Below, in pieces: positions 19,611 to 27,702 of a stretch of DNA of 64,000 nt. The notes beneath the pieces are model-generated. The model was given only the letters and a program-made list of their open reading frames with translations, was not told the DNA's origin and did not search any database. The translations under genes and the position numbers were made by a program. Positions within the stretch are counted from its first letter, which is position 1. Each line of letters opens with the position of its first letter. The stretch lies in contig NZ_BQKE01000004.1 in the NCBI RefSeq assembly GCF_036244895.1, positions 124,001 to 188,000 of the forward strand, written 5' to 3'. The DNA is from Persicobacter diffluens. GTDB lineage: Bacteria; Bacteroidota; Bacteroidia; Cytophagales; Cyclobacteriaceae.

Positions 19611-19665
19611 ACTCGAATTTTTAGACTGACAGCGGGTATGGGCTGGCTTCCATCCCTGCTATAAG

Positions 19666-19698
19666 AAGAACAGCCAGTTTGTTTGGCTGGCTGTTCTT
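19666..19698 (+). terminator. Strong hairpin between the PKD lipoprotein and GH3
   Basis: A 12-bp stem, AAGAACAGCCAG / CTGGCTGTTCTT, with a 9-base loop is followed by a short T-rich tract (CCTTTTTG). It lies only 29 bp before the GH3 start, too close for a separate promoter downstream, so it would act as a partial terminator/attenuator or mRNA-processing hairpin within the operon. Confidence 0.65.
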
Positions 19699-19727
19699 AC
19701 CTTTTTGTTTACCCCCTGAATTAAAGG

Positions 19728-22103
19728 ATGATGAAGATGAATAAGTTTCGTAATTGTTGGTTAATGCTTTGTGCCTTGGCGGTATTTTCCTGTCAGCCAC
19801 AGGCCAAGGTTGAAAAGAAATTGGCTGGAGTGGGAATTCCCATGCAGCAGGATATTGAGCAGAAAATTCAAAAACATTTAAGTCAGTTGACCCTGGAAGA
19901 AAAGGTAGGGCAAATGACGCAAATTACGGTGGATGTTATTACCAAGGGAGAGAACGCCTTTGTTTCTGACGAACCAATGGAACTGGATGCCCAATTGGTA
20001 TTGGAGGCCATTCAAAAATATAAAGTGGGTTCAGTATTGAACACCGCAAACAATAGAGCACGAACTACCCAAAAGTGGAATGAAGTGATAGGGCACCTGC
20101 AAAAGGTATCCATGGAAGAGATCGGCATTCCGATGATTTATGGGGTGGATGCCATTCACGGAACCACCTATACTGCCGGGGCTACTTTTTTCCCACAGCA
20201 GATTGGCCAGGGAGCTACCTGGAATCCGGAGCTGGTACGTAAGGGCGCCGAGGTTTGTGCCTATGAAACTCGTGCAGGTGGTATTCCATGGAACTTTTCC
20301 CCGGTATTGGATATGGGTAGAGATGCGCGTTGGGCGCGAATGTGGGAAACTTTCGGAGAAGACGTTTATCTGAATACGCAGTTGGGCCTTGAGATTATCA
20401 AGGGCTATCAGGGCGACGATAATGATATTTCCAAGCAGGGCCGTGTGGCAGCATGTTTGAAGCACTTTTTGGGTTATTCTTCTGCTTCTGGAAAAGACAG
20501 AACGCCGGCTTATATTCCGGAAAGAGAGCTGAGAGAAATTTATTTGCCGACTTTCCAGGCAGCAGTGGATCAGGGCGCCTATACGGTGATGGTGAACTCC
20601 GGTTTGATCAATGGGATTCCGGTACACGCGAATTATAAGCTATTGACCACCCTTTTGAAGGGAGAAATGGGATTTGATGGACTAGTAGTGACGGACTGGG
20701 CTGATATTGAAAATATTCATAACCGTGATAAGGTGGCTGATAGTCACAAAGAGGCGGTGAAAATGGCCATCAATGCGGGTATTGATATGGCGATGGTGCC
20801 TTATAACTATGATTTCACCACTAATTTGATTGAATTGGTGAAAGAGGGGGAAGTATCGATGGAAAGAATTGATGATGCGGTGGCACGTATTCTTCGCGTG
20901 AAATATGCCTTAGGATTATTTGAAAACCCTATGGACAAGCAGGAAGATTATCCAAAATTCGCCAGCAAGGAATTTGAAAATGCGGCTTTGGAAACAGCTC
21001 GCGAGTCGATCACTTTGTTAAAAAATAAAGATGCGGTATTGCCTTTGAAAAAGGGGACCAAAGTGTTGGTGACTGGCCCTAACGCACACAGTATGCGTAC
21101 TTTAAATGGCGGATGGACTTATTCCTGGCAGGGAGAGAAAGTAAAAGAATTTGCAGACGGCTACCAAACTATTCTTTCTGCTATTCAGCAAGTGAATGGT
21201 ACACAAAATGTGGTTTATCAACCATCCGTTATTTATCCGGAAGAGGGGAATTATGATGTGGACGAAGTGGTGGATATGAAAAAGACCATCCGTGCAGCAC
21301 AGGCTGCTGAGGTGATTGTCCTTTGTCTGGGTGAAAATACTTATACGGAGAAGCCAGGCGATTTGCATGATGTCAATATTTCCAAAAATCAGCAGGAACT
21401 GGCAGCAGCAATGGCCAAAACCGGTAAGCCGGTAGTGTTGGTATTGAATGAAGGCCGTCCGCGCCTGATCAGTGGATTTGAGTCCAAAATGGACGCAGTG
21501 GTACAAACTTATTTGCCGGGTAACTTTGGTGGGCAGGCCCTGGCTGAAGTCTTGTTCGGAGCGGTGAATCCTAGTGGTAAACTGCCTTATACTTACCCAA
21601 AATATGCCAATAGCTTGTTGACTTACGATCATAAGCATGCGGAGAACCAGGAGAAAATGGAAGGCCTTTATGATTATGAGTCTTTCATGGAAATTCAATA
21701 TCCATTTGGTCATGGTCTGAGTTACACCACCTTTACCTACAGTGATTTGAAAGTTAATAAAACCAATATCAAAGCGGATGAAACGCTTGAGGTGAGTGTA
21801 AAGGTCAAAAATACCGGAAGCCGTGCAGGGAAAGAAGTTGTACAGCTGTATATTTCTGATCATTATGCGACTATCGCACCTTCTGTGAAGAAGTTGAAAA
21901 GATTTGAGAAGATTATGCTTGAGCCAGAGGAAGAGAAAACGGTGGCTTTCCAATTAACCGCTAAAGACCTTGCTTTCGTAGGGATGGAAAATGAGTGGAT
22001 TTCTGAAAGAGGAAGCTTCAGTGTTTTGATTGAAAACCAAAAGGTGGATTTCAACCTGACGGAAGGGAAAACTTTCGGCGCGACAGCATCATTGGCACTA
22101 TAA
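19728..22103 (+). CDS. GH3 beta-glucosidase-type lipoprotein
   Basis: 791 residues. Three clustered ATGs (19728, 19731, 19737) precede a lipoprotein signal (LAVFSC, Cys22 from the first ATG), so the enzyme is probably anchored in the outer or inner membrane facing the periplasm. The GH3 N-terminal barrel has YGVDAIHGTTYTAGATFFPQ and KHFLGY. The nucleophile is D323 in GLVVTDWADI. The GH3 C-terminal domain and a fibronectin III-like tail (SRAGKEVVQLYISD) follow. It should hydrolyse beta-glucosides from the non-reducing end. It belongs with the upstream SusCD/PKD genes. Confidence 0.92.
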   Translation: MMKMNKFRNCWLMLCALAVFSCQPQAKVEKKLAGVGIPMQQDIEQKIQKHLSQLTLEEKVGQMTQITVDVITKGENAFVSDEPMELDAQLVLEAIQKYKVGSVLNTANNRARTTQKWNEVIGHLQKVSMEEIGIPMIYGVDAIHGTTYTAGATFFPQQIGQGATWNPELVRKGAEVCAYETRAGGIPWNFSPVLDMGRDARWARMWETFGEDVYLNTQLGLEIIKGYQGDDNDISKQGRVAACLKHFLGYSSASGKDRTPAYIPERELREIYLPTFQAAVDQGAYTVMVNSGLINGIPVHANYKLLTTLLKGEMGFDGLVVTDWADIENIHNRDKVADSHKEAVKMAINAGIDMAMVPYNYDFTTNLIELVKEGEVSMERIDDAVARILRVKYALGLFENPMDKQEDYPKFASKEFENAALETARESITLLKNKDAVLPLKKGTKVLVTGPNAHSMRTLNGGWTYSWQGEKVKEFADGYQTILSAIQQVNGTQNVVYQPSVIYPEEGNYDVDEVVDMKKTIRAAQAAEVIVLCLGENTYTEKPGDLHDVNISKNQQELAAAMAKTGKPVVLVLNEGRPRLISGFESKMDAVVQTYLPGNFGGQALAEVLFGAVNPSGKLPYTYPKYANSLLTYDHKHAENQEKMEGLYDYESFMEIQYPFGHGLSYTTFTYSDLKVNKTNIKADETLEVSVKVKNTGSRAGKEVVQLYISDHYATIAPSVKKLKRFEKIMLEPEEEKTVAFQLTAKDLAFVGMENEWISERGSFSVLIENQKVDFNLTEGKTFGATASLAL

Positions 22104-22143
22104 TATTTAGAGGGTGAATATTCACCCTCTCTTTCGTTTGTTA

Positions 22144-22419
22144 GAGCGTGTTTAAAAGTAGCCTGTCGAATAGGTTAAAAAATGGTGCATTTACCTTTAT
22201 GAAAACAGCCATAGGAGCTCTCCGTGCGGGGTGTAATTTCAGAACCATGAATATTTTCGACAGCCTAGTTTAAAAGCCAAAATTCGTAGCGAGAATTTGA
22301 TGATTGCAAAAGCGATACCCGATTATTTCGAAAGAATAGCAGCGCTATTGTTGAAAAATTATCCAAATCGCTTCTAATAATTCGAATTTGCAGCTGGATG
22401 ATGCGCAGTAAACCCGCTT
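22144..22419 (+). mobile_element. MITE-like element A, copy 3, interrupted by element B
   Basis: Element A (GAGCGTGTTTAAAAG...AAACCCGCTT), with TTA on both outer flanks, is split 15 bp into its left end by a 109-bp element B. Confidence 0.85.
22159..22267. mobile_element. MITE-like element B, copy 2 (inside element A)
   Basis: TIRs TAGCCTGTCGAA / TTCGACAGCCTA, flanked by a perfect 9-bp duplication GTTTAAAAG (22150-22158 and 22268-22276). The duplicated target is the terminal repeat of element A itself. Confidence 0.88.
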
Positions 22420-22829
22420 TTAGGATAGATAAAAATTGAATTTCCCTATGGAGCTCAATGGGGGAAGGCGCTTCAAGTTTTCGAAAGCTTTCCTTTTTCT
22501 CTCCAAAATTAAAAATAGATTTGTTTTGGTGCATTTTCATAAAATTCCTTCCTTTCATTAATTTCAAAAGGAAATCCACCCAAAACTATGGAATGGTTTT
22601 TCAGGACTATTCACTCTTTAAAATTATGGTTTTTTAAGAGCTTTAGATTTTTTAAATGTGACTGGCCCTTAGTGGGTTAAGGTTTTCTGATATGTCGGTT
22701 TTGATTTTAGTGGCATCTTTCTTTTTCCCGAAGGCTGATCGGAAGATGACTTATCTCTGAAAAACGCACGCAAATTCACGCCTTTTTTACTCATGCGAAG
22801 AGGCGTGTGGTTAATGATTGAAAGGAAAA

Positions 22830-22860
22830 GGGATGTAGGGGGATTTGAACCCGACTCTTC
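22830..22860 (-). other. tRNA 3'-end-like fragment (T-arm) or chance match
   Basis: On the minus strand, GAGTCGGGTTCAAATCCCCC followed by TACATCCC resembles a tRNA T-arm and acceptor strand. There is no anticodon arm, D-arm or CCA, so it is at most a fragment such as an attachment-site remnant. Confidence 0.3.
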
Positions 22861-22929
22861 TTGGTAGATGAAAAAGAAGTAAAAAGTGATATAGTACAAA
22901 AGAAGTATAAGAATTTTTTTACAAACAAT

Positions 22930-24777
22930 ATGACGATTTTTAAAAATACCCTCCTGGCGATCATCGGGATGCTCGCTTTGGTAAATGTGGGGTTCGCACA
23001 GTCTCCCCTGATCCAAAATGTTTACAATCGGGAAGCTTTGTCCCTAAATGGAGATTGGAACTATATTGTAGATCCTTATGAGAACGGTTATTATGATTAC
23101 CGTCGTATTCCATTTGATAAATACTTCAATCCGGCGAACCCGGGTTCAGGGGCATACTTTGCCAATGTTAAACCTGCTCACAAAACCGATCGTGTGGAGT
23201 ATGATTTTGATTTAGCAGATAAAATCAAGGTGCCGGGTAGCTGGTCGGTAGAAAAAGAACCGTTGCACTGGTACGAAGGAACGGTTTGGTATCAAAAGGA
23301 TTTTATCTTTGAGCCTACTGCCGGAGAGAAAAGCATCTTGCATTTTGGGGCAGTAAATTATGAGGCTGAGGTATATGTAAACGGCATCAAGGTAGGTACT
23401 CACGTGGGTGGTTTTACTCCTTTTAACTTTGATGTGACAGAACAATTGAAAGCTGGTGATAATTTCGTTGTGGTAAAGGTAGACAATACCCGTAAAAAAG
23501 ATGCAGTGCCGACCATCAATACCGACTGGTGGAACCATGGAGGAATTACGCGCGAGGTGAAGTTGATTCAGGTGCCGGAGGTATTTGTGGCGGATTATTC
23601 CATACAACTTAGCAAAACGCAAAATAATCTGATTGAAGGTTCGGTTCAATTATCTGAAAAGGCGGCAGGACAAAGTGTCCATATTGCTATTCCGGAGTTA
23701 AAAATTAACAAGGAACTGACCACGAATGCAGAGGGAAAGGCTGAATTTGCCATTAAAGCAAAGAAAATCACCAAATGGCATGTAGATAAGCCTTATTTGT
23801 ATGATGTAAACCTTTCGGCAGGTCAGGATGTGGTGTCGGATCGTATCGGATTCAGAACGATTGAAGTACAGGGAAGTGATATTTTATTAAATGGCGAAAA
23901 GCTGTACCTGAGAGGGATTTGCATGCATGAAGAAAACCCGATTGAAGGTCGTCGTAATTATAGTCTGGAGGATGCCCGTATGATGTTTCAGTGGTCCAAA
24001 GATCTGAATGCCAACTTTGTAAGATTAGCACACTATCCGCATAATGAAAATATGCCACGCCTGGCGGATGAATTGGGGATTTTATTGTGGGAAGAGATTC
24101 CGGTATACTGGACGATTGATTGGACCAATGAAGAAACCCTGGCCAATGCCAAAGGACAATTAACGGAAATGGTACAGCGTGACCGTAACCGTGCTTCGGT
24201 GATTATCTGGAGTATGGCAAATGAAACGCCGGTTTCTGAAGAAAGAAATCAGTTTTTGAAGGCCTTGGTAGAGACTACTCGCTCCCTGGACAATAGCCGA
24301 TTGATCTCCGCAGCGATGGAGGTTCATGGGGAAGAAGATGGTACCAAAATGATCAGCGATCCTTTTGGGGAGTATGTGGACATCATGAGCTTTAACCAGT
24401 ACCATGGATGGTATGGTGGAGACATTGAGGATTTTCCAAATCTTAAGTGGGCCGTTAAATACAATAAGCCGGTGGTGGTCAGTGAGTGGGGTGCAGGTGC
24501 GAAATACGGTTACCGTGCTGATGATCAGACCATTTGGTCGGAGGACTACCAGGCGTATTTTTACCAGAAAACATTAGAAGGAATTAATAATATTCCAAAT
24601 CTTGCTGGTTTCACTCCATGGATTTTAGCGGACTTCCGTTCGCCAAGAAGACCTTTGGCTAATATTCAGGATATGTGGAACCGTAAGGGCTTGATCTCTG
24701 AGGGAGGATTTAAAAAGCAGGCCTTTTTTGTATTGAAAGATTATTATGACCAAAAAGAAGCGAAGGGTAATCTTTAA
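22930..24777 (+). CDS. Secreted GH2 beta-glucuronidase/beta-galactosidase-like enzyme
   Basis: 615 residues from ATG 22930, chosen because it opens a clean signal peptide (MTIFKNTLLAIIGMLALVNVGFAQS); an earlier in-frame start at 22861 would bury it. The domain order is a sugar-binding jelly roll (~30-215, with VPGSWSVEKEPLHWYEGTVWYQKDF), an Ig-like domain (~220-310) and a TIM barrel. The acid/base is E432 in WSMANETP; the nucleophile is E519 in VVVSEWGAG. The length is close to UidA-type beta-glucuronidases. Substrate is uncertain (beta-glucuronide or beta-galactoside). It is periplasmic or secreted. It probably ends the first glycan locus, although repeats separate it from GH3. Confidence 0.9.
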   Translation: MTIFKNTLLAIIGMLALVNVGFAQSPLIQNVYNREALSLNGDWNYIVDPYENGYYDYRRIPFDKYFNPANPGSGAYFANVKPAHKTDRVEYDFDLADKIKVPGSWSVEKEPLHWYEGTVWYQKDFIFEPTAGEKSILHFGAVNYEAEVYVNGIKVGTHVGGFTPFNFDVTEQLKAGDNFVVVKVDNTRKKDAVPTINTDWWNHGGITREVKLIQVPEVFVADYSIQLSKTQNNLIEGSVQLSEKAAGQSVHIAIPELKINKELTTNAEGKAEFAIKAKKITKWHVDKPYLYDVNLSAGQDVVSDRIGFRTIEVQGSDILLNGEKLYLRGICMHEENPIEGRRNYSLEDARMMFQWSKDLNANFVRLAHYPHNENMPRLADELGILLWEEIPVYWTIDWTNEETLANAKGQLTEMVQRDRNRASVIIWSMANETPVSEERNQFLKALVETTRSLDNSRLISAAMEVHGEEDGTKMISDPFGEYVDIMSFNQYHGWYGGDIEDFPNLKWAVKYNKPVVVSEWGAGAKYGYRADDQTIWSEDYQAYFYQKTLEGINNIPNLAGFTPWILADFRSPRRPLANIQDMWNRKGLISEGGFKKQAFFVLKDYYDQKEAKGNL

Positions 24778-24967
24778 TTTAGGATTCCCTCAGCGCGGGT
24801 ATTAGCCAGCCTAAGTCCGGCCAAGTCGAAGTAAATTTGAATAAAGGAATTGATTTTGCCTTATTTTTCATGAGTAGTAATGCCTTTTGCTCCAAATAAG
24901 AGGCATCCATTTCATCATTGTTCAATTATCACAATCGACTACAGGCGTGTTTTATCCGCTCTTTGAG

Positions 24968-24984
24968 CCGTATTTTTGTTTTAA
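24968..24984 (-). repeat. Stray iteron 15 kb from the origin
   Basis: CCGTATTTTTGTTTTAA is the reverse complement of the origin iteron AAAACAAAAATACGG. It lies far from the iteron array, next to a terminator. Confidence 0.6.
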
Positions 24985-24988
24985 TTGA

Positions 24989-25038
24989 GCATGTTTGTCC
25001 ATCCTTTAAATAAAGAGATTGGCAAACATGCTTTTTTT
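24989..25038 (+). terminator. Intrinsic terminator after GH2
   Basis: The stem GCATGTTTG-TCC pairs with GG-CAAACATGC across a ~20-base loop and is followed by seven T residues. Confidence 0.75.
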
Positions 25039-25091
25039 CTGGTTGATCGGCTCATTTGAGTCTGTGATTTTGTAATTTGTGAAAGATTTAA

Positions 25092-25306
25092 CCCGGATTA
25101 TTCCTGCTTAAATCCTCGTTTAGCTGTAAGGCCGGAAAAATGAAGGAATTTTTCCTATTTCGAGTTTTTTCCAACGAAACAGATGAATGAGGAGAAAGCA
25201 AGCTTGCCCAAAATTGGGCGATTATAAATCAAAGAAAATAAATTATAATAAACTGAAATTAAGCTACATGCGATCAGTTATTAAATTTAGCGGTGAATAA
25301 TTCTGG
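25092..25306 (+). mobile_element. MITE-like element D, copy 3 (intact)
   Basis: A 215-bp intact copy from CCCGGATTATTC to GGTGAATAATTCTGG, with TTAA duplicated at 25088-25091 and 25307-25310. It is the best reference copy of this family in the window. Confidence 0.9.
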
Positions 25307-25386
25307 TTAAGCCCCAAAAGATTGTATCGACAATCATTAACCTACCTCCATTTTAAATTGAATATATCGCTTATTTTTTGAGTATT

Positions 25387-27213
25387 GTGAGGTTAGTTGT
25401 GTCTTTTTTCCTTTGCTATTTGTGCCTATTTTTGAAGGGTTTTTCAGCGCAAACAAATATTTTTTACCCTTTGCAAAAGGTATCCTATTTTGTTGATGAG
25501 CAGAATAAACTGGAAAGAAATCAAATACTAAAATTGGAGCGGGAAGGGGCTTTCGAGTTTTTTAAGGAGGAAGTGGCACATACGGAAAAAAAAGGAGCTA
25601 ATTACTGGATCAAAGTGCCCGTTCCTAATGCCTGGCTCTCCGATGAATCTCATATGCTGGAATTAATTGACCCGCACCTTAATGAAATTGAGGCCTGGTT
25701 GATTTATCCGGGAGACACCCTGCATTTTCCGGCTGCAGGTTATACCCGCCTATTTGATGACCGGCTCATCAAGCATAAAAATTTTCTTTACGATATTCCT
25801 CCTTCTTTTGCTCAGAAGGATCAATTGTTTTTTCTTTTTCGGCTGAAGTCACAGCATAAGGATGCCATTATTTTTAAGTTTCGCTCTCTGGCTTTTAACA
25901 TTCAATATGCTGTTGGGGAGTACTCGGCTTTGGCATTTTTCTATGGAGCCCTGAGCTTGTTGATTATTTTCCATTTACTTTCCTTTTTTAAAATGAGGGA
26001 AAGGAATCACCTGTATTTGTGTTATTATTTACTTTCCTGCTTTTTTATTGCCACTGCAGAAGACGGATTGGGCTTTCAGTTTTTGTGGCCCAAACAGCCC
26101 TGGATCAATGAAATCCTCAGAAATTGGGGAGTGGCGGTTTATATGTTTTTCCTGGTAAAGTATTTAATTCATTTATTATCTCTGGAACAAATTATCACAT
26201 TCTGGAAAATGGTATGGTATGCCCTCTACCTTAGTGCCATTGTCTATTTATCCTCCAATACGAATTATCACCTTTTGCCCGGATTATTTTATATGCTTCC
26301 GGTAACGGTGCTTTTTGGGATATCAATTTACCGATCTTTGGATCGGGATTTTGTAGTGGTATTGATTACTATTGGTTGTTTCTTGTCCCTTTTCGGAATT
26401 CTCCCTAAGGTCAACTTTTTAAGATATGATGCCATTTGGGTGGTTTATTATTTCAATTTTGTGGTTTTTCTTCAGGCCTTAATCTTTACTGTGGCCATGG
26501 TTTATGAATATCAAAAATTAAAGGAAGCCAAGGATCGTTCTCAATTGGAATTGATTGAAGGACTGAAAAAGCAAAATGAAGTAGTAGAAAAAAAGGTTAA
26601 ACAGAGAACCGCTGAAATCGCCCAGCAAAATTTGGTGATCAGTCAAAAAAATGAAGAGCTGGCCATGGCTTATCGGGATTTGACGGACAAATCCCAGGAA
26701 TTGGAGGTTTTGAACACCCAACTGAACCAGAAAAATGTGTCCCTGCAACAGAATGTTCAATTGTTAACGGAAGCGCATTTAGAAAACAAGGTGGTGTCTT
26801 TTGCCGATTTTTTAACTTATTTCCCCGATGAAAATAGTTGTTTATTATTCTTGGGTGAGAAAAAGTGGGCCAATGGTTATAAATGTAAGAAGTGTGGAAA
26901 TGGCCAATATCACAATGGACAAAAAACCGGGGCCAAACGTTGCAGTAAATGTGGTTATGATGAAGCCACAACCGCCGAGACCATCTTTCATCGGTTGCAT
27001 TTCTCTGTGTTGAAAGGATTTTATTTAGTTTTTTATTTACATCATAGTAATCAAAAACCTAATATATCTCAAATGGCCAAAGAGCTGAATTTATCCGTCA
27101 ATACTTGCTGGCGATTTACCAATAAGGTTTTGCAAAGGAGGGAGCAATTTCCACAGGCCAAAAGTTGGGAGGGGCTTATATTCGACAATTCAGGCCTTGC
27201 TGAAGAGGCCTGA
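25387..27213 (+). CDS. 7TM-DISM membrane receptor fused to an IS1595-type zinc ribbon and HTH
   Basis: No ATG is available. GTG 25387 starts a good signal peptide (MRLVVSFFLCYLCLFLKGFSAQT), and TTG 25378 is the alternative. About 608 residues. The extracellular part (~25-165) resembles 7TMR-DISM extracellular domains (YWIKVPVPNA, LELIDPHLNEIEAWLI). Seven hydrophobic segments follow (~180-375), then a long coiled coil (~378-465). The C-terminus is unusual: a four-cysteine zinc ribbon (C500, C503, C519, C522; YKCKKCGNG...RCSKCGYDEATTAETIFHRL) and a helix-turn-helix (ISQMAKELNLSVNTCWRFTNKVL). This is the N-terminal DNA-binding module of IS1595 transposases without the catalytic domain. Where such receptors usually carry a kinase or cyclase, this one would end in a DNA-binding domain. 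The stop codon overlaps the first bases of a MITE, so the tail may have been trimmed. Confidence 0.8.
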   Translation: MRLVVSFFLCYLCLFLKGFSAQTNIFYPLQKVSYFVDEQNKLERNQILKLEREGAFEFFKEEVAHTEKKGANYWIKVPVPNAWLSDESHMLELIDPHLNEIEAWLIYPGDTLHFPAAGYTRLFDDRLIKHKNFLYDIPPSFAQKDQLFFLFRLKSQHKDAIIFKFRSLAFNIQYAVGEYSALAFFYGALSLLIIFHLLSFFKMRERNHLYLCYYLLSCFFIATAEDGLGFQFLWPKQPWINEILRNWGVAVYMFFLVKYLIHLLSLEQIITFWKMVWYALYLSAIVYLSSNTNYHLLPGLFYMLPVTVLFGISIYRSLDRDFVVVLITIGCFLSLFGILPKVNFLRYDAIWVVYYFNFVVFLQALIFTVAMVYEYQKLKEAKDRSQLELIEGLKKQNEVVEKKVKQRTAEIAQQNLVISQKNEELAMAYRDLTDKSQELEVLNTQLNQKNVSLQQNVQLLTEAHLENKVVSFADFLTYFPDENSCLLFLGEKKWANGYKCKKCGNGQYHNGQKTGAKRCSKCGYDEATTAETIFHRLHFSVLKGFYLVFYLHHSNQKPNISQMAKELNLSVNTCWRFTNKVLQRREQFPQAKSWEGLIFDNSGLAEEA

Positions 27214-27372
27214 GCGCGTGTTACAAGCCAAAATTCGTGACGAAAATTTGATTGTTGCAGAAGCGATACCCGATTATTTTGAGCGAATAGCCTCGTTATT
27301 GTTGAGATATTATCCAAAATCACTTCCAATAATTCGAATTGGCAGCCAGATGGTGTGTTATTTAACACGCTC
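27212..27372 (+). mobile_element. MITE-like element A, copy 4
   Basis: A 161-bp copy (GAGCGCGTGTTACAAG...ATTTAACACGCTC). Its first two bases are the last two of the receptor gene's TGA stop codon. Confidence 0.85.
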
Positions 27373-27452
27373 GAATCTATATATTTTGTAAATAGGAAGT
27401 GGGTATAGTAGGGATTAAGTGGTAAACCTTCTTTATATTTTTTCTCAAAAAC

Positions 27453-27470
27453 TGGTTGTTGGTAAACCAA
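27453..27470 (-). promoter_or_regulatory. FadR/UxuR-type operator upstream of the GAF-PAS gene
   Basis: On the minus strand this reads TTGGTTTACCAACAACCA, the same geometry as the sites before PL17, PL6 and the two alginate susC genes (TTGGTNNACCAANNACCAA), one base short of the full match. It lies ~230 bp upstream of the gene at 27703. Confidence 0.55.
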
Positions 27471-27489
27471 TTTTTATTAAATTTGATTA

Positions 27490-27650
27490 GAGGGTGTTTA
27501 CAAGCCAAAATTCGCAGCGAAAATTTGATTATTGGAGAAGCGATACCCGATTATTTTGAGAGAATAGCTTCGCTATTGTTGAGAAATTATCCAAAATCAC
27601 TTCTAATAATTCGAATTGGCAGCCGGATGGTGCGCTTTTTATACTCACTC
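27490..27650 (+). mobile_element. MITE-like element A, copy 5
   Basis: A 161-bp direct copy (GAGGGTGTTTACAAG...TATACTCACTC), flanked by TTA on both sides and lying 117 bp after copy 4 in the same orientation. Confidence 0.85.
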
Positions 27651-27702
27651 TTAATGAGGATGAAGGCTAATCGACGTAATTTTTTATCATTCCTATTTTT
27701 TT

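Larger units (their letters stand above)
22104..22929. other. Intergenic region before GH2
   Basis: The region holds element A copy 3 with element B copy 2 inside it (22144-22419), a tRNA T-arm-like fragment on the minus strand (22830-22860) and a 41-codon minus-strand frame (22669-22794, MSKKGVNLRAFFRDK...). No complete gene is seen. Confidence 0.5.
24778..25386. other. Intergenic gap with stray iteron, terminator and element D
   Basis: In order: an isolated inverted iteron (24968-24984), an intrinsic terminator (24989-25038) and element D copy 3 (25092-25306). The last ~80 bp before the receptor gene show no clear promoter. Confidence 0.5.

Noticed and set aside
21102..21953. 283-codon open frame on the minus strand
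   Set aside because: Antisense to the GH3 gene; no start site support or recognisable domain.
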